Positions 15,407-22,705 of a stretch of 25,713 nucleotides of DNA are shown in pieces. Both the position numbers and the translations under genes were made by a program. Location of the stretch: the NCBI GenBank assembly GCA_025356695.1, contig JANXSE010000142.1:1-25713 (forward strand). Reading direction: 5' to 3'. How positions within the stretch are numbered: the stretch's first letter is position 1; every line of letters starts with the position of its first letter. Below the pieces are notes generated by a model, which was not told where the DNA came from, did no database searches, and worked only from the letters and a program-made list of their open reading frames with translations. The stretch comes from Betaproteobacteria bacterium (GTDB lineage Bacteria > Pseudomonadota > Gammaproteobacteria > Burkholderiales > SG8-41).

Positions 15407-16204
15407 ATGAAGATCTGGTGGCAGAGCAGCACCCCCATTCACCGTTTGCACGATTACCGCAATGCGCTGACCGCGCATCTGGACAGTGTCAAACGGCCGG
15501 ATACCGAAATTCATATCAACGGCGTCGATGACGGTTCGATGGATCTCCATTACAACGCCGTGGTGGCCATCAACAGCTACGGCCCGGGCGGTGTGTTGAA
15601 CAAGATCATGCAGGCTGCCGACCAGGGCTACGACGCTGTGGCGATTGGCTGCTTTCTCGACCCGGCGATGCAGGAAGCGCGCGAAGTGGTGCCGATTCCG
15701 GTGATGGGCCTCGGCGAAGCCTCGATGCTAGCCGCCTGCATGTACGGCGCGAAGTTTTCGGGCGTGGCCTTCCACAAAAAACAATCGCAGTATTACGATC
15801 GCAAGGCCTTCGAATACGGACTCAAGGACCGCCATGTGCCGTTCGGCGACCTCGGTATCGATTTCAATGAAGTGCAGAAGGGCTTCACCGACCCGGGGGC
15901 GATGACCGAGCGCTTCATCAAGGAATGCAAACGCCTGGGCGAGCAGGGCGCCGAAGTGATTCTCGCCGCCTGCGCGACGGTCAATTCGATCATCCGCCGC
16001 GAGAAGATCAACGAAGTCGATGGCGTGCTGATCATGGATTGCAATGCCGTGTTGTTGAAGACCGCTGAAGGCATGGGCGACCTTTACAAGTCGATCGGTT
16101 TGCAGGCGAGCCGGCGGTTGCTCTATTCGGGTCCGCAGAAAAAATCGCTCGACGACTGGCGCAAGCTCTACAACTTCCGTTCCAGCGCGCAGTTGAAGCC
16201 GTGA
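15407..16204 (+). CDS. Asp/Glu/hydantoin racemase family protein
   Basis: A 265-residue cytoplasmic protein starting at the ATG at 15407 behind GAGAGGAG. The family has two symmetric alpha/beta lobes, each with a catalytic cysteine; here they are C82 in AIGCFLDPAMQEARE and C189 in ILAACATVNS. Other family features are the early NGVDDGSMD segment, VPIPVMGLGEASMLAA between the lobes, and VDGVLIMDCNAVLLKTAE near the C-terminus. Relatives include hydantoin racemase, aspartate/glutamate racemase and maleate cis-trans isomerase. With both cysteines kept, a two-base racemase or an isomerase is possible. The last four bases overlap the start of the next Bug gene (GTGA), so they are translationally coupled. 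An isomerase of dicarboxylates would fit the neighbouring CoA-pathway genes. Confidence 0.85.
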   Translation: MKIWWQSSTPIHRLHDYRNALTAHLDSVKRPDTEIHINGVDDGSMDLHYNAVVAINSYGPGGVLNKIMQAADQGYDAVAIGCFLDPAMQEAREVVPIPVMGLGEASMLAACMYGAKFSGVAFHKKQSQYYDRKAFEYGLKDRHVPFGDLGIDFNEVQKGFTDPGAMTERFIKECKRLGEQGAEVILAACATVNSIIRREKINEVDGVLIMDCNAVLLKTAEGMGDLYKSIGLQASRRLLYSGPQKKSLDDWRKLYNFRSSAQLKP

Positions 16205-17169
16205 TACGCCGCGCCGCAGTGCTGCTTGCACTGGCCGGCGCTTGCGCCGCGCCGGTTGCGATAGCGCAGAGTTATCCGTCGAAGCCGGTGCGCATCATCA
16301 ATCCGTACGCGGCCGGCGGCGGCATGGATTTTCTGATCCGGCCGATCGCGCAGAAAATCGGCGAGAGCATGAAGGGCACCTTCGTCATCGATAACCGTGC
16401 CGGCGCCAACGGCATGATCGGCATGGAACTGATGGCCAAAGCGCCGGCCGACGGCTATACGCTGGCGGTCAGCACCACCGGTGCGATGCCGATGAACGCG
16501 GCGCTCTATCCGAAAATGCCCTATGACTGCCTGAAGGATTTCGCGCCGATTTCGAATTTCGCCGAATCGGCATTCATACTTTCCGTGCATCCTTCGATAC
16601 CCGTGCACAGCATTAAGGAATTAATCGCGCTGGCGAAGGCACGGCCATCGGAATTCAGCTATGCGTCGTTCGGCATTGGCAGCTCGCCGCATTTCGGCGC
16701 CGAGCTATTCATGCTGATGACCGGCACCAAGCTGCTGCACGTGCCGTACAAAGGCAGCGCGCCGGCGGTGGCCGATCTGGTGGCAGGCCATGTCATGTCG
16801 AGTTTCGATTCGATGCAATCGACCATGCCCTTCATCCGCACGAAGCGTTTGCGCGCGCTGGGTCTTGCCGCGCTCAAGCGTTCGTCCGCAGCGCCCGAGA
16901 TTCCGACGATATCGGAGCAGGGCGTGACCGGTTTCGAGGTGGGCTCGTGGTACGGTCTGCTGGCGCCGGCCAACACGCCGCGCGAAATCATCACGCGTTT
17001 GCACGCCGAAATGGTCAAGGCACTGGCGACGCCGGAAATACGCGACGGCATCAAGTCGGTCGGCACTGAGCCGCTCGGCAACACGCCGGATGAATTCGCC
17101 ACGCAGATTCGCAATGACCTCGCCAAATGGGGCAAGGTGGCGCGCGCGGCGAACATGCGGGTCGAATAG
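16201..17169 (+). CDS. Bug/TctC-type periplasmic solute-binding receptor, coupled to the racemase-like gene
   Basis: A 322-residue protein that starts with GTG at 16201, overlapping the racemase-like stop by four bases. The signal peptide is about 21 residues (MIRRAAVLLALAGACAAPVA, cleaved near IAQ). The first loop NPYAAGGGMDFLIRP is near-canonical; IDNRAGANGMIGME, PADGYTLAVSTTG, the ASFGIGSSPHFGAELF loop, LLHVPYKGSAPAV and VGSWYGLLAP follow. The Bug fold is clear and the ligand is unknown. Translational coupling with the racemase and the following lyase suggests that it recognises the substrate of this operon. It ends 21 bp before the TTG-start lyase gene. Confidence 0.92.
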   Translation: MIRRAAVLLALAGACAAPVAIAQSYPSKPVRIINPYAAGGGMDFLIRPIAQKIGESMKGTFVIDNRAGANGMIGMELMAKAPADGYTLAVSTTGAMPMNAALYPKMPYDCLKDFAPISNFAESAFILSVHPSIPVHSIKELIALAKARPSEFSYASFGIGSSPHFGAELFMLMTGTKLLHVPYKGSAPAVADLVAGHVMSSFDSMQSTMPFIRTKRLRALGLAALKRSSAAPEIPTISEQGVTGFEVGSWYGLLAPANTPREIITRLHAEMVKALATPEIRDGIKSVGTEPLGNTPDEFATQIRNDLAKWGKVARAANMRVE

Positions 17170-17190
17170 AACACACCACAGGAGATTGCG

Positions 17191-18084
17191 TTGAAACCAA
17201 TCAGAACGGCGCTGTTTGCGCCCGGCATTAAAGATAAGGTCATGGGCAAGGCGCTCGAAAGCGGCGCCGATGCGGTCATACTCGATCTCGAGGATTCAGT
17301 GCCTCTGGCGAGCAAGGCCGAGGCACGCGCGCTGGTGGCCAAGGTCATTGACGGCGTTGCCGCAGCCGGCAAAAGCGACGGCCCGCAGATTTATGTGCGC
17401 GTCAATGGCGCGCAGACCGGTTTGCTGGCCGACGATCTCGCTGCCATCGTGCGGCCGGGCCTCAATGCCATTCTGCTGCCGAAAGTTGAAAGTGTTGACG
17501 AAGTGCGCGATACAGCTACGGCGATGGCGCAGCATGAAAAATCGCATGGCATGAAAGAGGGGGGCGCCGAAATCATCCTGCAGATCGAGAGCGCGCTCGG
17601 CGTGCATCGCTGCTATGACCTGATCAAGGCCTCGGCCCGCGTCGGCGGCACCTGCATCGGCGTCGCACAGGACGGTGACCTGCAGACCGATCTGGGTTGC
17701 AGTTGGTCGATTGAAGGCACGGAATTACTTTATGCGCGTTCGAAAGTGCTGCTCGAAACGCGCGCCGCCGGCCCCGACATCTGCCCGATCGACGGCGTGT
17801 TTAGCGCCTTGTCCGACGAAGCGGGGTTGATCCAGGATTCGCGCCTTTCGGCGCGCCTGGGCTATATCGGCCGCACGGTGATACATCCGAAACAGATTGC
17901 GCCGGTGAAACAGGCCTACGCCGTGCCGGCCGATCAGGTGGCGTATTACAGCAAAGTGGTCACAGAATTCGATGCGGCGCTGAAGACGGGCGCCGCCGCC
18001 ATCGTGATCGAAGGTAAGTTGGTGGACTACGCCATGTATCAACGGGCCAAACGCGTGCTGGCGGTTGCAGCGCTGGATCATTAA
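17191..18084 (+). CDS. HpcH/HpaI aldolase/citrate lyase (CitE-like) family protein
   Basis: A 297-residue TIM-barrel protein that starts with TTG at 17191, six bases behind AGGAGA. Family motifs in order: LFAPGIKDKVMGKAL, ADAVILDLEDSVP, YVRVNG, ILLPKVES, the metal-binding glutamate E133 in LQIESALGV, the acidic pair D161/D163 in AQDGDLQTDLG (where the family usually has GAEDL, so about two residues are extra) and VIHPKQIAPV. Members cleave malyl-CoA, citramalyl-CoA or citryl-CoA type thioesters with a divalent metal. The operon position after the racemase and Bug genes, and the acyl-CoA genes following, suggest a CoA-thioester lyase. Alternatives are a class II aldolase or a malyl-CoA thioesterase. 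Confidence 0.88.
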   Translation: MKPIRTALFAPGIKDKVMGKALESGADAVILDLEDSVPLASKAEARALVAKVIDGVAAAGKSDGPQIYVRVNGAQTGLLADDLAAIVRPGLNAILLPKVESVDEVRDTATAMAQHEKSHGMKEGGAEIILQIESALGVHRCYDLIKASARVGGTCIGVAQDGDLQTDLGCSWSIEGTELLYARSKVLLETRAAGPDICPIDGVFSALSDEAGLIQDSRLSARLGYIGRTVIHPKQIAPVKQAYAVPADQVAYYSKVVTEFDAALKTGAAAIVIEGKLVDYAMYQRAKRVLAVAALDH

Positions 18085-18101
18085 CACTACACGCAGGAAC
18101 A

Positions 18102-18200
18102 TTCCCTCCCCCTGGACGGGGGAGGGCTAGGGTGGGGGTGAAGAAGAACAGCGTTATGCTGTCACCCCTATCCCGACCTTCCCCCGTCAAGGGGGAAGGA
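18102..18200. repeat. 99-bp palindromic interspersed repeat, copy 1
   Basis: It begins TTCCCTCCCCC and ends GGGGGAAGGA. It contains two short hairpins (CCCTCCCCC/GGGGGAGGG at the left and CCTTCCCCC/GGGGGAAGG at the right) and an inner pair, GGGTGGGGGTGA and TCACCCCTATCCC, so the whole element folds into one long imperfect stem. Copy 2 at 20640-20738, in the same orientation, differs at about 8 positions. This class of C/G-rich REP/MITE-like element is widespread in proteobacterial genomes. It occupies nearly all of the 157-bp gap before the acyl-CoA dehydrogenase and may act as a terminator or mRNA stabiliser. Confidence 0.85.
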
Positions 18201-18241
18201 GTTTCGTGGTTATATTTGAAATTATCAGATCAGGAATCAAA

Positions 18242-19384
18242 ATGGATTTCGCATTCACCCCCGACCAGGAAACCCTGCGCGGCCACCTCAAAGACCTGCT
18301 CGACGAGGTCTGCACGCCCGAATACGCCGCACGTTGCGACGATGAAGCAACACCGCCGCGCGAGGCCTATAACGCACTCGCCAAAAACGGCTGGTTCGGC
18401 CTGATCATTCCGCAGGAATACGGCGGCACCGGCGGCAGCGCCATCGATCTCGCCATTCTGCTCGAAGAAGGCGGCCGGCATTTCGAAGAACTCGCGATGT
18501 GGCTGTTCCGCACGCTGACCTACGGCGGTTACGCGGTGATGCTGCACGGCACGAAGCAGCAGAAAGAATTTTTCCTGCCGAAGGTGCTGAAGGGCGAGTT
18601 GTCGCTGTGTTTCGGTCTGACCGAACCAAACTCCGGTTCCGATGCATCGGCGCTGACCACGCGCGCGGAAAAAAACGGCGACCACTACATCATCAACGGC
18701 GGCAAGCTCTACACCTCGGGCATGGACATCAGCGACTACTGTTTGCTGGTGACGCGCACCACCAAGAGTGAAAAGCAGCAGACCGGCATCACCAACTTTC
18801 TCGTCGACACCAAATTACCGGGCATCGACGTGCACAAGATCAAGACGCTGGGCCAGCGCGCCATCGGCACCACGCAGGTGTTCTATACCGACGTCAAGGT
18901 GCCGGCGAGCGCCATGCTCGGCGAACTCGACAAGGGCTGGGACGCGGTCGATTCTTATCTCTGGTACGAACGCCTCTGCCTGTCGGCAGCGCGCACCGGT
19001 GCCGCGAGTGCAGCCTTCGAATACGCGCTCGAACACGCCAAGACGCGCAAGCAGTTCGGTCGGCCGATCGGCAAGTTCCAGGCGGTGTCGCACAAGCTCG
19101 CCGACATGAAAATCATGCTCGACATCTCGCGCACCATGGTTTATCGCTTTGCCTGGCTGATTTCGCAGGGCAAGGCCACTCGCAGCGATGCGGCGGTGTT
19201 GAAGCTCTATACCGCGGAAACCTACAAGGCGGTGTCCGACATGGGCCTGCAGATTTTGGGTGGCATGGGCTACTGCATGGAATATCCGATGCAGCGCTTC
19301 TTCCGCGACTCGCGCCTCGCCGTGCTCGGTGGCGGCACCTCGGAAATCCAGCGCAACATCATCGCGCGCGGTCTCGGGCTTTAA
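18242..19384 (+). CDS. Acyl-CoA dehydrogenase
   Basis: A 380-residue FAD flavoprotein of normal length. The start is the ATG at 18242 with AGGA upstream; an earlier in-frame GTG reaches into the repeat. The FAD/substrate signature CFGLTEPNSGSDASALTT and the C-terminal LGGGTSEIQRNIIARGLGL are clear. The catalytic base in the medium-chain position (E of YEGT) is G here (GGGT). Instead E243 in YERLCLSAARTG sits at the helix position used by isovaleryl-CoA and long-chain dehydrogenases, so the enzyme should be active and may prefer a branched or unusual acyl chain. It oxidises an acyl-CoA to the 2,3-enoyl-CoA and passes electrons to ETF. A CoA-transferase gene follows after 7 bp, probably as its partner. 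Confidence 0.93.
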   Translation: MDFAFTPDQETLRGHLKDLLDEVCTPEYAARCDDEATPPREAYNALAKNGWFGLIIPQEYGGTGGSAIDLAILLEEGGRHFEELAMWLFRTLTYGGYAVMLHGTKQQKEFFLPKVLKGELSLCFGLTEPNSGSDASALTTRAEKNGDHYIINGGKLYTSGMDISDYCLLVTRTTKSEKQQTGITNFLVDTKLPGIDVHKIKTLGQRAIGTTQVFYTDVKVPASAMLGELDKGWDAVDSYLWYERLCLSAARTGAASAAFEYALEHAKTRKQFGRPIGKFQAVSHKLADMKIMLDISRTMVYRFAWLISQGKATRSDAAVLKLYTAETYKAVSDMGLQILGGMGYCMEYPMQRFFRDSRLAVLGGGTSEIQRNIIARGLGL

Positions 19385-19391
19385 CACCGGC

Positions 19392-20582
19392 ATGGCCAAT
19401 CCGCTCGACGGCGTACGCATTCTCGAACTCGGACAGATCATCGCCGGCACCTACGGCTGTCAGGTGCTGTCCGATCTCGGTGCCGAGGTGATCAAGATCG
19501 AAGCGCCGGAAGGCGACCTCGGCCGCATTCCATCGGTGGCGCCGTATAAGGGCGTCAGCGGCCTGTTCCTGACCTACAACCGCAACAAGCAAAGCGTCGT
19601 GCTCAATCTGAAGAGCGAGGCAGGTCGCAAGATTTTTTACGACCTCGTCAAAATTTCGGATGTCGTGCTCGACAATTTCCGCCCCGGCGTATTGGAGCGG
19701 CTGCAGATCGATTTCCCGACGCTGAAGAAAATCAATCCGCGCATCGTGCAGTGTTCGGTCACCGGTTTCGGTATGGAAGGCGCTTACAAGAATTATCCGG
19801 CGCTTGACCTCATCATTCAGGCCATCAGCGGCCACATGGGCATCACCGGCGAACCCGGCCGTCCGCCGGTGCGGGTCGGCATACCGCTCGCCGACATGAG
19901 CGGCGGCATTTTTTCCTGCAAGGCGGTACTGGCTGCGCTGTTCGCGCGCGAACGCACCGGCGAGGCGCAGCGCGTCGAGCTGTCGATGTTCGATTGCATG
20001 CTCAATCTGCTGGCTTATATCGGCACCATGTACCTGACCAACGGCGAGTTGCCGCTGCCGCCGGGTTCGGCGCACGAATATACGGTGCCGTGGCAGGCCT
20101 TTCAAACGAAAGACGGTTACCTCGTCATCGCCACGCGCCAGGAAATCTTCTGGAAGAAACTGTGCACCGTGCTCGGCGACGCATCGATCGCCAACGATGC
20201 GCGCTTCGCTACCAGCGAAGGCCGCGTCGAACACCGCAGCACGCTGGTGCCGCTGCTCGAAAATATTTTTCGCAGCAAGACCACCGCCGACTGGATGAAA
20301 GAGCTGCGCGCGCTCGACGTGCCGGCCGCGCCGGTCAACAATCTCGATGGCGCTTTCGCTGAACCGCCGGTGGCTGAACGCGAAATGATCGTCGAATACG
20401 ATCATCCCGACGTCGGCCGTGTGCGCCTGCCCGGCAACCCGATCAAGTTCGAAGGCGCCGGTAAAACGATTTCGAAACCCGCGCCGCGTCTCGGTGAGCA
20501 CACCGATCTCGTGCTGAAGAGCCTGCTGAAAATGGCAGAGTCGGAATTGAAAGCGCTGCGCGAGCAGGGGGCCATCAAGTAA
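19392..20582 (+). CDS. CaiB/BaiF family (class III) CoA-transferase
   Basis: A 396-residue protein starting with ATG at 19392. Features of the family are LDGVRILELGQIIAGTYG at the N-terminus, LGAEVIKIEAPEGDLGR, DVVLDNFRPGVLERL and the catalytic aspartate D139 in YPALDLIIQAISG, which forms an acyl-anhydride during transfer. The C-terminal DVPAAPVNNLD and GNPIKFEGA are also standard. Members move CoA from succinyl-CoA, acetyl-CoA or formyl-CoA to a carboxylic acid, for example in carnitine, oxalate, benzylsuccinate, mesaconate or itaconate/citramalate metabolism. Placed directly behind an acyl-CoA dehydrogenase, it would activate the substrate that the dehydrogenase then oxidises. There is no good ribosome site in the 7-bp gap, so translational coupling is likely. 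Confidence 0.93.
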   Translation: MANPLDGVRILELGQIIAGTYGCQVLSDLGAEVIKIEAPEGDLGRIPSVAPYKGVSGLFLTYNRNKQSVVLNLKSEAGRKIFYDLVKISDVVLDNFRPGVLERLQIDFPTLKKINPRIVQCSVTGFGMEGAYKNYPALDLIIQAISGHMGITGEPGRPPVRVGIPLADMSGGIFSCKAVLAALFARERTGEAQRVELSMFDCMLNLLAYIGTMYLTNGELPLPPGSAHEYTVPWQAFQTKDGYLVIATRQEIFWKKLCTVLGDASIANDARFATSEGRVEHRSTLVPLLENIFRSKTTADWMKELRALDVPAAPVNNLDGAFAEPPVAEREMIVEYDHPDVGRVRLPGNPIKFEGAGKTISKPAPRLGEHTDLVLKSLLKMAESELKALREQGAIK

Positions 20583-20639
20583 GAAGTTGGATTAATCGCC
20601 TGACTGGAATTTCCGACTGACTGTATTAGGAATCACATT

Positions 20640-20738
20640 TTCCCTCCCCCTTGACGGGGGAGGGCCAGGGTGGGGGTGAAGAGGCACCGCGTTACGCTGT
20701 CACCCCCATCCCAACCTTCCCCCGTCAAGGGGGAAGGG
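20640..20738. repeat. 99-bp palindromic interspersed repeat, copy 2
   Basis: Same element and same orientation as 18102-18200, about 90 of 98 positions identical. Both arms are better paired than in copy 1 (CCCTCCCCCTTGACGGGGG on the left mirrors CCCCCGTCAAGGGGG on the right). It lies in the 220-bp gap between the CoA-transferase and the MaoC gene. With copy 1 it bounds the dehydrogenase/CoA-transferase pair as direct repeats. The rest of the gap (20583-20639, 20739-20802) shows nothing recognisable. Confidence 0.85.
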
Positions 20739-20802
20739 GCTTGCATGCGGGGCGCATGGCGTTGTGCCATACGCACGGATAGTTAATTCAGGGAGAACCA
20801 AA

Positions 20803-21252
20803 ATGCGCGGCATGTACTGGGAAGAATGGGAAATCAACGCCGAGTTCGTTTCACCGGCGCGCACCGTTACCGAAGCGGACATCGTCAACTTCGCCTGCCT
20901 CTCCGGCGATTTCAACCCGCTGCACATCAACGAAGAACACTGCAAGCAGACCCAGTTCGGTACGCGCATCGCGCACGGTCCGCTGATCTACGCGATCGCC
21001 GCCGGCCTGCTATTCCAGTTACACCTCTACGACGACACGCTGATCGCTTTCCTCGGCTTCGACAGCCTCAAGTTCACCAAGCCGACCAAGGCCGGCGACA
21101 CCATCCACGCTAAGATCAAGGTGCTGGAAAAGCGTGAGACCAAGGACCCATCGCGCGGCGTCATGAAGCGCGAACTGCAGGTGATCAATCAGCGCGGCGA
21201 GGTGGTGCAGGAGGGGATTCAGGCCTTCCTGTTGAAGCGCAAACCGGCTTAG
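20803..21252 (+). CDS. MaoC-like (R)-specific enoyl-CoA hydratase/dehydratase
   Basis: A 149-residue single hot-dog protein; the ATG at 20803 is behind GGGAG. The hydratase-2 motif is complete: D36 and H41 in SGDFNPLHINEEHC, spaced as in known (R)-hydratases, then FGTRIAHGPLIYAIAAGL. The C-terminal part has LKFTKPTKAGDTIHAKIKV, the usual strand set. Members add water to enoyl-CoA, giving (R)-3-hydroxyacyl-CoA, or hydrate mesaconyl-CoA and similar branched substrates. Following the dehydrogenase and CoA-transferase genes, it could hydrate the enoyl-CoA product. The palindromic repeat separates them, so a separate transcript is possible. Confidence 0.9.
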   Translation: MRGMYWEEWEINAEFVSPARTVTEADIVNFACLSGDFNPLHINEEHCKQTQFGTRIAHGPLIYAIAAGLLFQLHLYDDTLIAFLGFDSLKFTKPTKAGDTIHAKIKVLEKRETKDPSRGVMKRELQVINQRGEVVQEGIQAFLLKRKPA

Positions 21253-21259
21253 TGCAGTT

Positions 21260-21398
21260 GTAGGTTGGGCTGGCGCAGGAAGCCCAACGGCTTTTGTATT
21301 TTTCTAAGCCGGTCGCCTGAGCGCTGTTCAATCCAGTTTCGCAGTGCTTGCTACACCTCAACTGGAAGTGTTGGGCTTCCTGCGTCAGCCCAACCTAC
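21260..21398. repeat. 139-bp element with 29-bp terminal inverted repeats (MITE-like)
   Basis: Bases 21260-21288 and 21370-21398 are inverted copies with one mismatch in 29. Each arm is also a small hairpin by itself (GTTGGGCT/AGCCCAAC). The inner 81 bp is non-coding and shows no feature. GTAGGTTGGGCT-type repeats are scattered in many beta- and gammaproteobacterial genomes. This copy lies exactly at the left edge of the cassette region. Confidence 0.8.
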
Positions 21399-21431
21399 GC
21401 GCTGCCTGAGACCTAGCTTTTCATAAACAAG

Positions 21432-21902
21432 TCAATTACCGCTGAGCAACTTTTTCTTCTGTATTTCAAACTCTGCATCAGTTAAGACACCACGCTTTCG
21501 TAGGTCGTCGAGCTTTATGAGTTCGGTGTAGACATCCTTTTCGCGAGGTGCTTCAGCCGGCGCTTGATTTTCGATAACAACGTTTGCGAGCGGCTTGAGG
21601 ACTGCCCTCCGGGCCTCGGGGCTGTCGCGGTCGACAACACGAAACTGATATTCAAACGTAGCAAATTGTCCCGGTGCCATAGGCGTTGATCGTGTGGAAA
21701 CTGGAACTGCGACCTTTCCTTGTTTCGCGGCGAATTCGTAAGCTTCACGAATCACATCTGACTGCATAGCCGCGGCGTTTCCAAAAATGCCGCCCTTATC
21801 CACGCGATTTAGGACAAAGGTGTCGGGAGACATTTGAACAATGCCCGGATTTGCACAACCCTGAATGGCAAGTACAACTAGCAAAGCGATGAAGATCCGC
21901 AT
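21432..21902 (-). CDS. Lipoprotein with C-terminal SHOCT domain (terminal cassette gene)
   Basis: A 156-residue protein. The signal peptide ends in a lipobox-like AIQGC with C16 as the lipidation site; residue +2 is alanine, so outer-membrane sorting is expected. Residues from about 128 to 154 (LIKLDDLRKRGVLTDAEFE then KKKLL) are a SHOCT domain, a short oligomerisation or protein-interaction helix pair found at protein C-termini. The middle part (about 20-120) shows predicted beta-strands without a known family; it includes FATFEYQFRVVDRDSPEARR. TTGGAGACAT precedes the ATG, so unlike its two upstream cassette neighbours it has its own ribosome site. It ends in TGA at 21432 with no attC after it. 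Confidence 0.82.
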   Translation of the reverse strand: MRIFIALLVVLAIQGCANPGIVQMSPDTFVLNRVDKGGIFGNAAAMQSDVIREAYEFAAKQGKVAVPVSTRSTPMAPGQFATFEYQFRVVDRDSPEARRAVLKPLANVVIENQAPAEAPREKDVYTELIKLDDLRKRGVLTDAEFEIQKKKLLSGN

Positions 21903-21958
21903 TTATGTCTCCAATGTGTGAATAACAGAGGCCATTGTGGGCACGCGGCCGTGGTGGC

Positions 21959-22030
21959 ACCTAACGTTTGACATGAGGGGTGCACAAAAGGCGCAGCCTT
22001 TTGTGCATCCCCTCGATGGAAGGGTTAGAT
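21959..22030 (-). other. attC recombination site 1
   Basis: Read on the minus strand: core R'' ATCTAAC (22024-22030), then CCTTCCATCGAGGGG, a perfect 12-bp apical stem with 3-nt loop, CCCCTCATGTCAAAC, and core R' GTTAGGT (21959-21965). This matches the RYYYAAC to GTTRRRY layout with GTCAAAC next to R'. The TAA stop of the upstream gene (22025-22027) lies in R''. It is 67/72 identical to attC site 2. Confidence 0.85.
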
Positions 22031-22627
22031 TTTCATCTTTCCCGCGAGCACAAGAACTACGAATAGCAATGAAAGCAGAACCGCAGCGGGGGCTACCCAA
22101 TTTCTTGCCAGTCGAAACGCGAGTTCCCCGCTCTTCACGCGCTCCCATTCAGTTTTCAGAATCTGAGGCGCGTACTCGGCGGCGTTGTCTGCCGCCTTCA
22201 GCGTGTTGTTCATATCGCCAGAGCCCTTGAAGAACTTGTTCTGCTCGGCGATTGCCACTTGTATGAGACGAAGCAACTCGTTGTGTTCGGCTTCTTTCGG
22301 ATTCAGGCGGAGTTGGATCCTGTAGCGCGTTTCTGCGGCCTGGTATCGGATGTCGCTGATCTTTTCGGTTGTCATAGCGAAGGTGGAGCTTGATGCTCCT
22401 TTCGCAACTGCCTCTCTCTGCTCTTCAGTCGCTCTGGCCATGGCTCTCGCTCCAGCGAAGAATGTCGCAAGGTCTTCTCTTAGCCCGTCGATCCACGCTT
22501 GACGGAACTCGGATGTCTTCTGCTCCTTGTTGAGAGTCAGATTCACGAATGAGAAGGCGCCAGCAACCAGCGCCGCTACGACGGCACCTACTGCGGCGAG
22601 AGACTGCGCTGAAAGGTCAACTGGCAT
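22025..22627 (-). CDS. Cassette-borne two-TM protein of unknown function
   Basis: A 200-residue protein that I do not recognise. It has one hydrophobic segment near the N-terminus (about 10-31, AAVGAVVAALVAGAFSFV) and one near the C-terminus (about 177-196), with a long charged, mostly helical middle (about 33-172) that contains AWIDGLREDLATFFAGARA and IRYQAAETRYRIQLRLNPKEAEHNELLRL. This gives a hairpin topology with a probable cytoplasmic coiled-coil-like middle. The ATG at 22627 lies only 6 bp after the GTTAGAT core, so no ribosome site fits inside the cassette; an alternative in-frame ATG at 22660 would start inside attC 2. Its stop lies in the core of attC 1. Confidence 0.7.
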   Translation of the reverse strand: MPVDLSAQSLAAVGAVVAALVAGAFSFVNLTLNKEQKTSEFRQAWIDGLREDLATFFAGARAMARATEEQREAVAKGASSSTFAMTTEKISDIRYQAAETRYRIQLRLNPKEAEHNELLRLIQVAIAEQNKFFKGSGDMNNTLKAADNAAEYAPQILKTEWERVKSGELAFRLARNWVAPAAVLLSLLFVVLVLAGKMKI

Positions 22628-22633
22628 TTGAAA

Positions 22634-22705
22634 ATCTAACGTTTGACATGAGGGGCGCACAAAAGGCGCAGCCTTTTGGGCATCCCCTCGATGGAAGGGT
22701 TAGGC
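22634..22705 (-). other. attC recombination site 2
   Basis: Read on the minus strand: R'' GCCTAAC (22699-22705), CCTTCCATCGAGGGG, an apical stem with two mismatches compared with site 1, CCCCTCATGTCAAAC, and R' GTTAGAT (22634-22640). The same length as site 1 and five differences. The TAA stop of the upstream cassette gene (22700-22702) lies in R''. The high identity of the two sites indicates cassettes of one integron family. Confidence 0.85.

Noticed and set aside
18102..18200. Possibility that the G/C-rich palindromes are CRISPR repeats
   Set aside because: Only two copies, 2.4 kb apart, with genes in between and no regular spacers.
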